Shown here: piece by piece, positions 1-7,735 of the stretch
Numbering within the stretch: the first letter of the stretch is position 1
Layout: each line of letters opens with the position of its first letter
NCBI RefSeq assembly: GCF_012241385.1
Contig: NZ_JAAVXB010000009.1
Span: 62,001-126,000 of the forward strand
Direction of reading: 5' to 3'
DNA length: 64,000 nucleotides
Origin: Solimonas marina
GTDB taxonomy: Bacteria > Pseudomonadota > Gammaproteobacteria > Nevskiales > Nevskiaceae
The notes under the pieces: model-generated
The model's database searches: none
Seen by the model: only the letters and a program-made list of their open reading frames with translations
Told to the model about the DNA's origin: nothing
Made by a program: the position numbers and the translations under genes

Positions 1-422
1 GCGCCGCGCTCGAGGACCGATACCAGCCAGGCGGACAGCGCACGAAAGTGTGCGCGGACCTCGAACGCGACTGGCTCCGGGAGGACGGGCAGCTGTGCGG
101 CCAGCAGCGCACAGAGGCAGAACGGGGCACTCGCGTCGGTGATGCACGCTTCCCAGTACCCGACATAGGCGCGCAGTGCGGCGGATGGTTCGGGTGCAGT
201 TCGTTCCAGCGCCGCGATGCCGGCTTCGGCGTCGTGCCGGTAGTCGGCAACCAGTGCGCAGACCAGATCGACCTTGCTCGGAAAATGGTGATGAATGCTC
301 GCATTGCGAATGCCGACCACTTTCGAAATGTCGGCGTAACTGAAGCCGTTGTAGCCGCCGTCGACGATCAGCGTGTGGGCGCTCTGCAAGATGGCCTGGG
401 CGGTGGCGGAATGTGCACTCAT
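1..422 (-). CDS. TetR/AcrR family transcriptional regulator (3' part outside window)
   Basis: The reading frame starts at an ATG on the minus strand at 422 and is still open at base 1, so the C-terminus is missing. The first 50 residues form a TetR-type helix-turn-helix: residues such as GFSYADISKVVGIRNAS followed by IHHHFPSKVDLV are the recognition helix and the start of helix 4. The remainder would be the ligand-binding domain. An inverted repeat lies 12 bases upstream of the start, so autorepression is likely. The regulated enzyme genes are probably outside the window to the left, or the Nudix-MBL gene to the right. The ligand cannot be guessed. Confidence 0.88.
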   Translation of the reverse strand, partial: MSAHSATAQAILQSAHTLIVDGGYNGFSYADISKVVGIRNASIHHHFPSKVDLVCALVADYRHDAEAGIAALERTAPEPSAALRAYVGYWEACITDASAPFCLCALLAAQLPVLPEPVAFEVRAHFRALSAWLVSVLERG

Positions 423-433
423 GGCTGAAAAAT

Positions 434-449
434 TACCTACTAATAGGTA
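434..449. promoter_or_regulatory. Palindromic operator upstream of TetR gene
   Basis: The 16 bases TACCTACTAATAGGTA are a perfect 6-bp inverted repeat (TACCTA / TAGGTA) around a 4-base spacer, in an AT-rich island of an otherwise GC-rich region, 12 bases before the TetR start codon. Size, symmetry and position fit a TetR-family autoregulatory operator. Binding is inferred, not shown. Confidence 0.6.
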
Positions 450-539
450 GTCCGTCAAGATCCGATGGAATGCGGCCGAGTCGTACGCTCCATGCTGTTG
501 CCGGACGAAACGAAGCGCAGGGGGGCGCCCCTGCTCAGC

Positions 540-1889
540 TCAGGATGCGACGGCGGCGATCGTGCCTTCGGCGCGCAGCTTGTCGAGATGGCTCTCGATG
601 TTGAGCTTGGCCAGGCCCAGCAGGCGCGGATCGACGTCGGCATAGATGGTTTTCAGCATGGCGTCGGTGTCATGGCCGTCGCGCCAAAGCTGCAGGACTT
701 GCGCCTCGCGCTGGCGACGGTGCTTGAGGGTCTCCTCGAGACGGAACACCGTGCCAAGTGCCGAGCCGTGCGACGGAATGATGACCTTCGGTGCCAACGC
801 GATCAGGCGTTCAAGCGATGCGAAGTATTTGCGCATGTCGCCTTCGGGGCTGGCGATGACGACGGTGCCGACGCCCTGGATCAGGTCGCCGACGATGCAC
901 CAGGCACGATCGGCCGACATCAGGGCCAGCTGACCCTCGTCATGTCCCGGAACTTCGAGGACATGGATCGGTCGGCCCAGCCAGCGCGTCAGCACGTCGC
1001 CTTCGCGGTAATGATGAACGGCCAGACCGCGGAAATAGTCCGCGCCCTTTTCTTCCTGGATGCGCTGCTGGGTGTCGAGCGACATGCCGATCGGCACGTT
1101 GAGGCGCCGCGCCAGATCCGGCGCCCGCTCGTGATGGTCCGGATGGTGATGGGTCAGGAAGACCTCGTGGATGCCGAAGCGCTCGACGACGTCGCAGAGC
1201 CGTTCGAGCTCTTCGTCGCTGTGCGGCGACGGGTCGATCAGCACGCGATGGCTCTGCGAATCGCCAAGCAGGAAGCAGTTCGTGTACTGCGCCGGCGGCA
1301 GGGTATGCGAGCGCACGTACAGGTTGCGCACGCCGTGCACCTGTTCGATGAGCGGCAATGCGTAGTCGATGCGCGTACGGAAATCGAGGCCCGGGACCTC
1401 GGTGGCCTGCGGATCGGCGGCCAGTGTTTCGATGACGGCGACGGTTGGCGGCGCCATCAGCAGCTGGCCGTCGCGAAAGCGTGCCAGCCACGTCGCCAGC
1501 GTTGCCCACTGCGCCGATTCGATTTCGTTGAGATCGACCTCGATCGGCGGCTTCTCGGGCAGTTCGACGACGAAGAAGTGCGTGTTGAAACGTACTGGCT
1601 GGGTCGGCGGCGTGAGGGCGATGCCGATGAAGCGGACCGCTGCGTCGTGCCGCGACAGGTCCAGCGACAGCTCCTCGCGCAACTCGCGCAGCAGGCCGCG
1701 CAGCACGCGCGCGTCAAAGCCGTCGCAGAACGCCGGCAGTGCGTCACCGTCGCTGTCCTCGGCGTCGATCTTGCCGCCGGGGAAGGCCGAGAAGCCTGGA
1801 AACGATTTGAGAAACGGCTGCCGCCGCACGACCAGCAGTTCGTCGCCGCAGACGATGACGGCAGTGACGGCGTCGACGATCTTGCTCAT
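540..1889 (-). CDS. Nudix hydrolase / metallo-beta-lactamase fold hydrolase fusion
   Basis: A 449-residue protein with two hydrolase domains. Residues ~1-165 are a Nudix domain: FPGGKIDAED at 36-45 and RELREE at 68-73 make the Nudix box, with an unusually long insert between the GG and REXXEE halves. Residues ~185-445 are a metallo-beta-lactamase fold with THHHPDHH at 246-253, a GHDEGQLAL segment supplying a further metal ligand and IPSHG near the end, as in the LACTB2/glyoxalase II group. The start at 1889 (MSKIVDAV) is chosen because the Nudix beta-strand begins there. Related fusions occur in other bacteria. Substrates are unknown; a nucleotide- or CoA-type diphosphate followed by an ester or RNA substrate is only a guess. 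It is divergent from the ABC exporter. Confidence 0.85.
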   Translation of the reverse strand: MSKIVDAVTAVIVCGDELLVVRRQPFLKSFPGFSAFPGGKIDAEDSDGDALPAFCDGFDARVLRGLLRELREELSLDLSRHDAAVRFIGIALTPPTQPVRFNTHFFVVELPEKPPIEVDLNEIESAQWATLATWLARFRDGQLLMAPPTVAVIETLAADPQATEVPGLDFRTRIDYALPLIEQVHGVRNLYVRSHTLPPAQYTNCFLLGDSQSHRVLIDPSPHSDEELERLCDVVERFGIHEVFLTHHHPDHHERAPDLARRLNVPIGMSLDTQQRIQEEKGADYFRGLAVHHYREGDVLTRWLGRPIHVLEVPGHDEGQLALMSADRAWCIVGDLIQGVGTVVIASPEGDMRKYFASLERLIALAPKVIIPSHGSALGTVFRLEETLKHRRQREAQVLQLWRDGHDTDAMLKTIYADVDPRLLGLAKLNIESHLDKLRAEGTIAAVAS

Positions 1890-1915
1890 GGTGGCTCCGG
1901 TTCGATGAGGGTCTT

Positions 1916-1970
1916 GCATTATCGCGCGTTGCAGCCGGCCGTCGCACGGCGTCGATCCGGGCGATAATGC
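1916..1970. promoter_or_regulatory. Divergent promoter region with 10-bp inverted repeat
   Basis: GCATTATCGC (1916-1925) and its exact reverse complement GCGATAATGC (1961-1970) flank 35 bases between the divergent Nudix-MBL and ABC exporter genes. Each arm contains GATAAT reading outward in the direction of the gene it faces, a good -10 hexamer (1963-1968 for the plus strand, 1918-1923 for the minus strand). No convincing -35 box is seen. If the right arm is a -10 box, the exporter cannot start at the ATG at 1967, which supports the GTG at 2030. Confidence 0.4.
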
Positions 1971-2029
1971 GCCATGCATCTGAAACTTCCTTCCGCCCGC
2001 GCCATGCCGGCTGGCGGCGTGTGCGACCG

Positions 2030-3838
2030 GTGAGCGCGCAGCCGATCGAGCAGGCGGCGATCGACGCGGCCGCGGTCGCGCCCGACGCGACGTCGCCGGG
2101 CGCGCGCCGACGCCTTGGTGCGCTGCGTGCGCTCGGACCGTATCTGCGCCGCTATCGCGGCCGCATGACGCTGGCGTTCGTGCTGCTGTGCACAAGTTCC
2201 GGCGCCTTTCTGGCGGTGCCGCTGGCGTTTCGCGGCCTGATCGATCACGGCTTCGTCGCCGGCCAGTCGATCAGTGGCCACTTCCTGGCCTTGTTCGGCA
2301 TCGCGGTGCTGTGGGGCATGGCGTCGGCGGCGCGCTTCTATCAGGTCAGCTGGATCGGCGAACGCGTGACGGCGGACCTGCGCAGCGCCGTCTATCGGCG
2401 CATGCTCGAGCAATCGCCGCAGTATTTCGAGACCACGCGTACCGGCGAGGTGCTGTCGCGCCTGACCGGCGATACGACCCTGGTGCAGACCGTGGTCGGG
2501 TCGTCGATGTCGATGGGCCTGCGCAGTTTCTTCCAGCTGTTCGGTGGCCTGGTGATGCTCGCGGTGACCAGCGCCAAACTGTTTGCGCTGACGCTGTTGC
2601 TGCTGATCGTCGTGGTCGTGCCAATGGTCTGGGCCGGTCGACGTGTGCGGCGTCTGTCGCGCGAATCGCAGGATCGCATCGCCGACAGCTCCGCGGTCGC
2701 CGGCGAAGTGCTCAATGCGATCCCGACGGTGCAGGCTTACACCAACGAGCCCTACGAGTCCGGCCGCTTCGACAGCGCCGTCGAGCGCAGCTTCGGTTCG
2801 GCGATCCGTCGCGCGCGGATGCGCGCGTTTCTGACCGCCGGGGTCATCGTCGGCGTGTTCGGCTCCATCGTCTTTGTGCTGTGGCTAGGGGCGCAGGCGG
2901 TGTCGGGCGGCATGATGACGGCCGGTACGCTGGCGTCCTTCATCATGTACGCGGCGATCACCGCCGGCGGCTTCGGCACCATCGCCGAGGTCTGGGGCGA
3001 CGTGATGCGTGCCGCCGGCGCCACCGAGCGGCTGATGGAACTGCTCCACGCCGAACCGCAGATTGCGCCGCCGGCCGCGCCGCAGATCCTGCCGGCATCG
3101 CGTCAGGCCCGGCTCGATTTCGAGCGCGTCGACTTCCGCTATCCGTCGCGGCCGCAGCATGCGGCGCTCGACGGCCTGACGCTGTCGATTCGCGAGGGCG
3201 AGACGGTGGCCCTGGTCGGCCCCAGCGGCGCCGGCAAGACCACGGTGTTCCAGCTGCTGCAGCGCTTCTACGACGTGGGCGGTGGCAGCATCCGCTTCAA
3301 CGGCGTCGATCTACGCGAGCTCGACCCGCGTGCGCTGCGCGCGCAGATCGGCCTGGTGCCGCAGGAGCCGGTGGTGTTTTCGGCCGACGCGCGCGAGAAC
3401 ATCCGTTACGGTCGCCGCGACGCCAGCGACGCCGACGTGCTGGCGGCGGCGCGCACGGCGCTGGCCGACGAATTCATTGCGCGCTTGCCGCAAGGCTACG
3501 AAACCTTCGTCGGCGAGCGCGGCACGCGCCTGTCCGGCGGCCAGCGCCAGCGCATTGCGATTGCCCGCGCAATCCTCAAGAACCCGCCGTTGCTGCTGCT
3601 CGACGAGGCGACCAGTGCGCTCGACGCCGAAAGCGAAGCCCTGGTCCAGCGCGGTCTGGAGGCGGCGATGCAGGGCCGCACGACGCTGGTCATCGCCCAT
3701 CGTCTGGCGACGGTGCAGCGCGCCGATCGCATCGTCGTGCTCGAGGACGGCCGCATCGTCGAAATCGGTACGCCGGCGGAGCTGGCCAGGAGCGGCGGAC
3801 TGTATGCGCGGCTGGCGAGCCTGCAACTGGTCGGGTGA
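2030..3838 (+). CDS. ABC exporter, fused permease and ATPase (MsbA/BmrA-like half transporter)
   Basis: Half-transporter of 602 residues from the chosen GTG. The N-terminal ~320 residues carry six hydrophobic segments (first: MTLAFVLLCTSSGAFLAVPL), an ABC type 1 export domain. The C-terminal ATPase shows Walker A GPSGAGKT, Q-loop LVPQEP, signature LSGGQRQRIAIARA, Walker B LLLLDEATSALD and the switch His in VIAHRLATV. It should work as a homodimer in the inner membrane exporting a lipid or hydrophobic compound; the substrate is not evident. An in-frame ATG at 1967 would add 21 Arg-rich residues but overlaps a putative -10 box. No partner permease is adjacent. Confidence 0.93.
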   Translation: MSAQPIEQAAIDAAAVAPDATSPGARRRLGALRALGPYLRRYRGRMTLAFVLLCTSSGAFLAVPLAFRGLIDHGFVAGQSISGHFLALFGIAVLWGMASAARFYQVSWIGERVTADLRSAVYRRMLEQSPQYFETTRTGEVLSRLTGDTTLVQTVVGSSMSMGLRSFFQLFGGLVMLAVTSAKLFALTLLLLIVVVVPMVWAGRRVRRLSRESQDRIADSSAVAGEVLNAIPTVQAYTNEPYESGRFDSAVERSFGSAIRRARMRAFLTAGVIVGVFGSIVFVLWLGAQAVSGGMMTAGTLASFIMYAAITAGGFGTIAEVWGDVMRAAGATERLMELLHAEPQIAPPAAPQILPASRQARLDFERVDFRYPSRPQHAALDGLTLSIREGETVALVGPSGAGKTTVFQLLQRFYDVGGGSIRFNGVDLRELDPRALRAQIGLVPQEPVVFSADARENIRYGRRDASDADVLAAARTALADEFIARLPQGYETFVGERGTRLSGGQRQRIAIARAILKNPPLLLLDEATSALDAESEALVQRGLEAAMQGRTTLVIAHRLATVQRADRIVVLEDGRIVEIGTPAELARSGGLYARLASLQLVG

Positions 3839-3860
3839 AAAGCGAAAAAAGCGTCAACCA

Positions 3861-4012
3861 CGGATTGCACAGATTTCACAGATGAGGGGCCGGCTGCTTG
3901 AGGCGCCCGTGCCACTCCGCTTTTGCGGACGCTGGCCATGCCGGAATCGCTCCAGAGGCGGGTTTCGCACGCTATTGCGGCTACGGCCGTTCTGCGAAAT
4001 CTGTGTAATCTG
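3861..4012. repeat. Palindrome-flanked intergenic repeat element
   Basis: The intergenic region between the ABC exporter and transaldolase is bounded by two 22-base arms in inverted orientation, 3861-3882 (core GCACAGATTTCACAGA) and 3991-4012, matching at 19 of 22 positions. About 108 bases lie between. Motifs of this kind (GGATTACACAGATTTCACAG) recur between genes in many bacterial genomes, so this may be a dispersed repeat or a small non-autonomous element. Only one copy is in the window. No open frame or clear function is seen inside. Confidence 0.6.
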
Positions 4013-4062
4013 TCGTTCTTAAAATTTCTCCCATCCTTTCATTCGCGGAATTCAGCAGGAAC

Positions 4063-5193
4063 ATGAATCGTCTACAGGCCGTGCACGCTTTGGGTCAGTC
4101 GATCTGGCTCGACTTCATCAGCCGCGAGTTGCTGTCATCCGGCTCGCTGCGCCGTCTGATCGAGGACGATGCCGTGACCGGCCTGACCTCCAATCCGGCG
4201 ATCTTCGAAAAGGCCATCGGCAGCAGCAGCGACTACGACGCAGCGTTGCAGGCGCTGGTCGAAGGTGGCGTCAGCGATCCGGCCGAGCTGTTCGAGCGGG
4301 TCGCGATCGACGACATCCGCGCCGCTGCCGACGAGTTCCGCAAGACCTATGACGGCACCCGCGCCGTCGACGGGTACGTCAGCCTCGAAGTGTCGCCGCG
4401 CCTGGCGCACGACAGCGCGGGCACCATCGAGCAGGCACGCCGTCTGTGGAAGGCGGTCGGCCGCGACAATCTGATGATCAAGGTGCCGGGCACGCCGGCC
4501 GGCGTCGACGCGTTGCGCACGCTGATCGGCGAGGGCATCAACGTCAACGTCACGCTGCTGTTTTCGCGCGAGGCCTACCGCGCGGTCGCAGAAGCCTATG
4601 TGGACGGCATCGAAATCTGGACGCAGCGCAGCGGCGATGCCGGCAATATCGCCAGTGTTGCCAGCTTCTTCGTCAGCCGCATCGATGCGGCGGTCGACGC
4701 CGAGATCGCGCGCCGGGTTGCCGCCGGCGACTCCGACGCCGCGCGCCTGCAGGTGCTGGCTGGCAAGGTGGCAATCGCCAATGCGCGTCTGGCCTATCAG
4801 GATTACAAGGCGATCTTCGGCTCGCCGCGCTGGCTCAAGCTCGCGCAGCAGTATCGGGCGCGGCCGCAGCGTCTGTTGTGGGCGAGCACCGGCACCAAGA
4901 ATCCGCAGTATCGCGACACCCTCTACGTCGAGGAGCTGATCGGCGCCAACACCGTCGACACGGTGCCGCCGGCCACGCTCGATGCGTTCCGCGACCACGG
5001 CGAGGCGCGCTCGACGCTGGAACTCGATATCGATGCCGCGCGGGCGGTGTTTGCCGAAGTCGAGGCGCTGCAGCTGCCGTTTTCGGCCATCGTCGACAAG
5101 CTCGTCGATGACGGTGTGCAGCTGTTCGTCGATGCCGACGACAAGCTGCTGGCGGCCGTCGCCGGCAAGCGCGATCTGGTCGCCAAGGCCTGA
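4063..5193 (+). CDS. tal: Transaldolase
   Basis: 376 residues, the length of the longer (mycobacterial/cyanobacterial type) transaldolases rather than the ~316-residue TalB. It moves a dihydroxyacetone unit from sedoheptulose 7-phosphate to glyceraldehyde 3-phosphate in the pentose phosphate pathway, in the cytosol. Hallmarks are GLTSNPAIFEKAI near residue 40, the Schiff-base lysine in LMIKVPGTPAGVDA (~residue 145), and INVNVTLLFS just after it. It stands alone, with the repeat element in front. The start is the first ATG after the repeat. Confidence 0.95.
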   Translation: MNRLQAVHALGQSIWLDFISRELLSSGSLRRLIEDDAVTGLTSNPAIFEKAIGSSSDYDAALQALVEGGVSDPAELFERVAIDDIRAAADEFRKTYDGTRAVDGYVSLEVSPRLAHDSAGTIEQARRLWKAVGRDNLMIKVPGTPAGVDALRTLIGEGINVNVTLLFSREAYRAVAEAYVDGIEIWTQRSGDAGNIASVASFFVSRIDAAVDAEIARRVAAGDSDAARLQVLAGKVAIANARLAYQDYKAIFGSPRWLKLAQQYRARPQRLLWASTGTKNPQYRDTLYVEELIGANTVDTVPPATLDAFRDHGEARSTLELDIDAARAVFAEVEALQLPFSAIVDKLVDDGVQLFVDADDKLLAAVAGKRDLVAKA

Positions 5194-5271
5194 TCCAGGG
5201 CGCGTCTCGCGCGCGTCTGCCGGCTCGCGCCTGAGTCCGGCATGAACGCAAAAGTCAGTTCAAATTCAGAG

Positions 5272-5340
5272 GCTCACGTCAACATGGTGAGCACCGGAAA
5301 CAAGCCGGTGCCCACCCGGGATCAGTGGCAAGGACGCCAC
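5272..5340 (+). other. Three consecutive stem-loops in the leader of the BON-domain gene
   Basis: The 173-base gap between tal and the BON-domain gene holds three short perfect stems in a row: GCTCAC/GTGAGC (5272-5277/5287-5292), GCACCGG/CCGGTGC (5291-5297/5305-5311) and GTGGC/GCCAC (5325-5329/5336-5340). The first two share a base pair region and may compete. They end 26 bases before the start codon. It could be an mRNA leader structure or a processed intergenic RNA; no known riboswitch class is recognised. Confidence 0.35.
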
Positions 5341-5366
5341 GACTCCCGACGGACATGGAGAGTCAG

Positions 5367-5693
5367 ATGAAGATGAAAGCGATGTTGATTGCAGCGACGA
5401 TGACGTTCACCGCCGTGCCGATGCTGGCGCAGGCCGATGCAGCGACCAAGAAGGACGAGACCGCGCAATACATCTCCGATTCGGCGACGACCGCCAAGGT
5501 CAAGGCCGCGCTGCTGGCCGAGAAGGGTCTGAAGTCGACCGACATCAGCGTCGAGACTGAAAACGGCGTCGTGCAACTGTCCGGCTTCGTGATCTCGTCG
5601 GCGCAGATCGATCAGGCCGTCGACGTCACGAAACACGTGAATGGCGTGAAGGACGTGAAGAACGACCTTCGCCTGAAGACCGCCACCGAGTAA
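5367..5693 (+). CDS. Periplasmic BON-domain protein
   Basis: 108 residues from the ATG at 5367, which has GGAG six bases upstream. The N-terminus is a signal peptide (MKMKAMLIAA to cleavage near AQADA). Residues ~35-105 are one BON domain: DSATTAKVKAALL, then the strand-turn-strand ISVETENGVVQLSGFV and a C-terminal helix with VNGVKDVKNDLR. BON proteins such as OsmY are periplasmic and linked to envelope or osmotic stress; that role is inferred. A longer in-frame start at 5325 lacks a signal peptide at its front and is rejected. A strong terminator follows. Confidence 0.9.
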   Translation: MKMKAMLIAATMTFTAVPMLAQADAATKKDETAQYISDSATTAKVKAALLAEKGLKSTDISVETENGVVQLSGFVISSAQIDQAVDVTKHVNGVKDVKNDLRLKTATE

Positions 5694-5710
5694 CGGTGCG
5701 GGTCTTCGAC

Positions 5711-5745
5711 CCCGCCGCGGCCTTGCGTCGCGGCGGGATTTTTTA
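5711..5745 (+). terminator. Rho-independent terminator after BON-domain gene
   Basis: A 9-bp GC stem, CCCGCCGCG (5711-5719) with CGCGGCGGG (5729-5737), is followed by ATTTTTTAT. It lies 18 bases after the BON gene stop and before the convergent hslR gene. Confidence 0.85.
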
Positions 5746-5801
5746 TGGGCATGGGGTCGTGATGGTCTTCGCGAGCACGGACGGCAATGGCTGCCGGCGC
5801 T

Positions 5802-6188
5802 TCAATCCTGGCCCCAATCGCGCTTGAGGCGCTCGATCATGCGCCGGCCCTTCTTGCTCGGACGTTCGTTGCCGAAGCTCGGTCCTGCGGCCTGGCGCAT
5901 CAGGCGCGCCTGTTCGCGGCGAGCGGTGCTGTCGGGCGTCTCGTCGTAAAGCTGCTGCGCCTGCGGTGCGCCACCACGCACGGTCGACAAGCCGGCCACC
6001 ACCACGGCAAATTCCTCGCCGCCGCGGCGCACCGTCAAGTTCATGCCGGCATGCACGCTCTTGGCGACCTTGCAGCGCTCGCCGTCGCAGCGCACATGGC
6101 CGGCCTCGATGGCTTCCTTGGCCAGCGTGCGGGTACGAAAGAAGCGCGCGGCCCACAGCCACTGATCGAGACGAACCGTTTCACTCAT
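5802..6188 (-). CDS. hslR: RNA-binding S4-domain heat-shock protein Hsp15
   Basis: 128 residues, the usual length of HslR. Opens with VRLDQWLWAARFFRTRTLA, the S4 RNA-binding domain, continuing through AIEAGHVRCDG and VHAGMNLTVRRG. A basic tail ends in SKKGRRMIERLKRDW. In Escherichia coli Hsp15 binds stalled 50S subunits carrying nascent chains and helps recycle them after heat shock. The family assignment is by sequence; the heat-shock regulation is not visible here. Lies 31 bases downstream of cysH on the same strand, possibly co-transcribed. Confidence 0.92.
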   Translation of the reverse strand: MSETVRLDQWLWAARFFRTRTLAKEAIEAGHVRCDGERCKVAKSVHAGMNLTVRRGGEEFAVVVAGLSTVRGGAPQAQQLYDETPDSTARREQARLMRQAAGPSFGNERPSKKGRRMIERLKRDWGQD

Positions 6189-6219
6189 GCGCGCATCGTA
6201 ACGCGCGGCCCCACGCCGT

Positions 6220-6933
6220 TCAGCGGTGCAGGCCGCACTCGGTCTTCGGCTTGCCGATCCAGCGCCCGCTGCGACCTTCGCCCGGCACCGTGCAGTGCAC
6301 GCAACCGATGGATTGATAGCCCTTGGCGACCAGCGGATGGAAGGGCAGATCGTGCTCGCGGATATAGGCGTCGCGCTGCGCGTGGGTGACGTCGATCATC
6401 GGATTGAATTTCACGATGCCGCCGCGAATCTCGAAGATGTCGAGCTGTGCGCGATGCTCGGTATCCGAGCGCATCAGGCTCGACACCCAGATGTCGTAGT
6501 TCGGCTTGACTGCGTCGAGCGGCTCGACCTTGTTGATCGCGCAGCAGAAGTCCGGATCGCGCTCGTAGGTTTTGTCGTCGACCGTGAACTGATGCTTCCA
6601 GCCTTCGGCCTGCAGGCTGAAGACCTTCAGTCCGAACAGCTCGGTCAGGTAGTCGCGGTAGGCCAGCGTCTCCGGAAAGTGGTAGCCGGTGTCGATGAAC
6701 GCGAACTTCTGGCGCGGCTCGATGCGCGAGATCAGGTGCAGAAAATAGGCCGAGGTGGCGGCGAACGACGAGGTCACCAGCACCCGGTCGACGTCGAACT
6801 CGCGATACAACTGGCGAATGCGTTCGGAGAAGTCGAGCTGGGCATAGCGCGCATTGAGTTCGACGATCTGCGCCTCGCTGAGGGCGGGCACGGGGCTCGG
6901 CGGCACACTGGGGGCGGTGGCGACGGTGGACAC
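6220..6933 (-). CDS. cysH: Adenylyl-sulfate (APS) reductase, iron-sulfur type
   Basis: 237 residues from a GTG at 6933 with AGGAAG at good spacing. CysH family: reduces activated sulfate to sulfite in cysteine biosynthesis. The two cysteine pairs, CC at 130-131 (DFCCAINKVEPL) and C211/C214 (GCVHCTVPGEGR), are the 4Fe-4S ligands that mark APS reductases; the catalytic cysteine is C233 in the ECGLH tail. Enterobacterial PAPS reductases lack those pairs, so the substrate is most likely APS. No cysDN or cysI is in the window. Divergent from the TlpA-like gene. Confidence 0.93.
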   Translation of the reverse strand: MSTVATAPSVPPSPVPALSEAQIVELNARYAQLDFSERIRQLYREFDVDRVLVTSSFAATSAYFLHLISRIEPRQKFAFIDTGYHFPETLAYRDYLTELFGLKVFSLQAEGWKHQFTVDDKTYERDPDFCCAINKVEPLDAVKPNYDIWVSSLMRSDTEHRAQLDIFEIRGGIVKFNPMIDVTHAQRDAYIREHDLPFHPLVAKGYQSIGCVHCTVPGEGRSGRWIGKPKTECGLHR

Positions 6934-7064
6934 GGCGGTCTTCCTGCTTCGGTACGGCGGACGCGAAGTGTAAGGGAAGGCGGCTGCGCGCCGGCCCCAT
7001 GTTCCGAAACGGTATAAGCAAAGAACCGCGCGGGCGGGTGGCGCTGCGGCGCTACACTGCGCCG

Positions 7065-7607
7065 ATGTCGATCCGGTGGCTCTCTGCGCTAGGCGCGCTG
7101 CTTCTGATGTTGTCGGCGCCGTCGATCGCGGCGCCGACCGCACCGCCGATGCCGGGCGATATCGCGCCGGACGCGGTCGGCATGACGGTGCACGGCCGCC
7201 CGGTACGGATCAGCGACTACCGTGGCCGTGTCATCGTGCTGACGTTCTGGGCGTCGTGGTGCGCGCCGTGCCGTGACGAGCTGGTGCTGCTTGAGCGATT
7301 GCAGCGCAGTGCTGGTGCGCAGCGCCTGCGTGTGATCGCCGTCAACTGGCATGAGGCACGAGGCCGGTTCCCGGCCCTGGTCGCGCAGCTCGGGCCGGCC
7401 GAGCTGACGCTCAGCAGCGATGCCGATGGCCGGGCTGGTGACCGCTATGGCGTTCGCATGATCCCGCGCATGTTCATCATCGATCGTGATGGCCGCGTGG
7501 CTTATACGCATACCGGCTATGACCCCAAGGCCTCGATCGGCACCATCGTCGATGAGGTCAACACCCTGCTGGCACAGACGCCACCTGATCTGCGACCGCC
7601 GCCGTAG
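7065..7607 (+). CDS. TlpA/ResA-like periplasmic thioredoxin
   Basis: 180 residues from the ATG at 7065. Signal peptide to about residue 23 (SAPSIAA), then a thioredoxin fold of the TlpA/ResA/DsbE type. The active site WASWCAPC places the redox cysteines at 66 and 69; the cis-proline segment is VRMIPRMFII. Such proteins keep periplasmic thiols reduced, for example in cytochrome c assembly. No ccm genes are nearby, so the client is unknown. Its neighbour downstream is another redox-like membrane protein. Confidence 0.9.
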   Translation: MSIRWLSALGALLLMLSAPSIAAPTAPPMPGDIAPDAVGMTVHGRPVRISDYRGRVIVLTFWASWCAPCRDELVLLERLQRSAGAQRLRVIAVNWHEARGRFPALVAQLGPAELTLSSDADGRAGDRYGVRMIPRMFIIDRDGRVAYTHTGYDPKASIGTIVDEVNTLLAQTPPDLRPPP

Positions 7608-7735
7608 ATCCCGCCCGCCGTGCCGCGCAGCCGCTGCGCCCAGCCGTTCGTCATGCCGTGCCTGCGCCGCCGTGGCGCCGCGCCGCTAGTGCTCGTGAAC
7701 GGCCCTGAAGAGGCCCGGCCATCAGGAGGAGTGGA

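Noticed and set aside
465-1967. 500-codon plus-strand frame over the Nudix-MBL gene
   Set aside because: The minus-strand product has intact Nudix and MBL motifs; the plus-strand product has none.
6220-6933. Calling CysH a PAPS reductase
   Set aside because: The CC pair at 130-131 and C211/C214 are iron-sulfur ligands of APS reductases, so the APS form is more likely.
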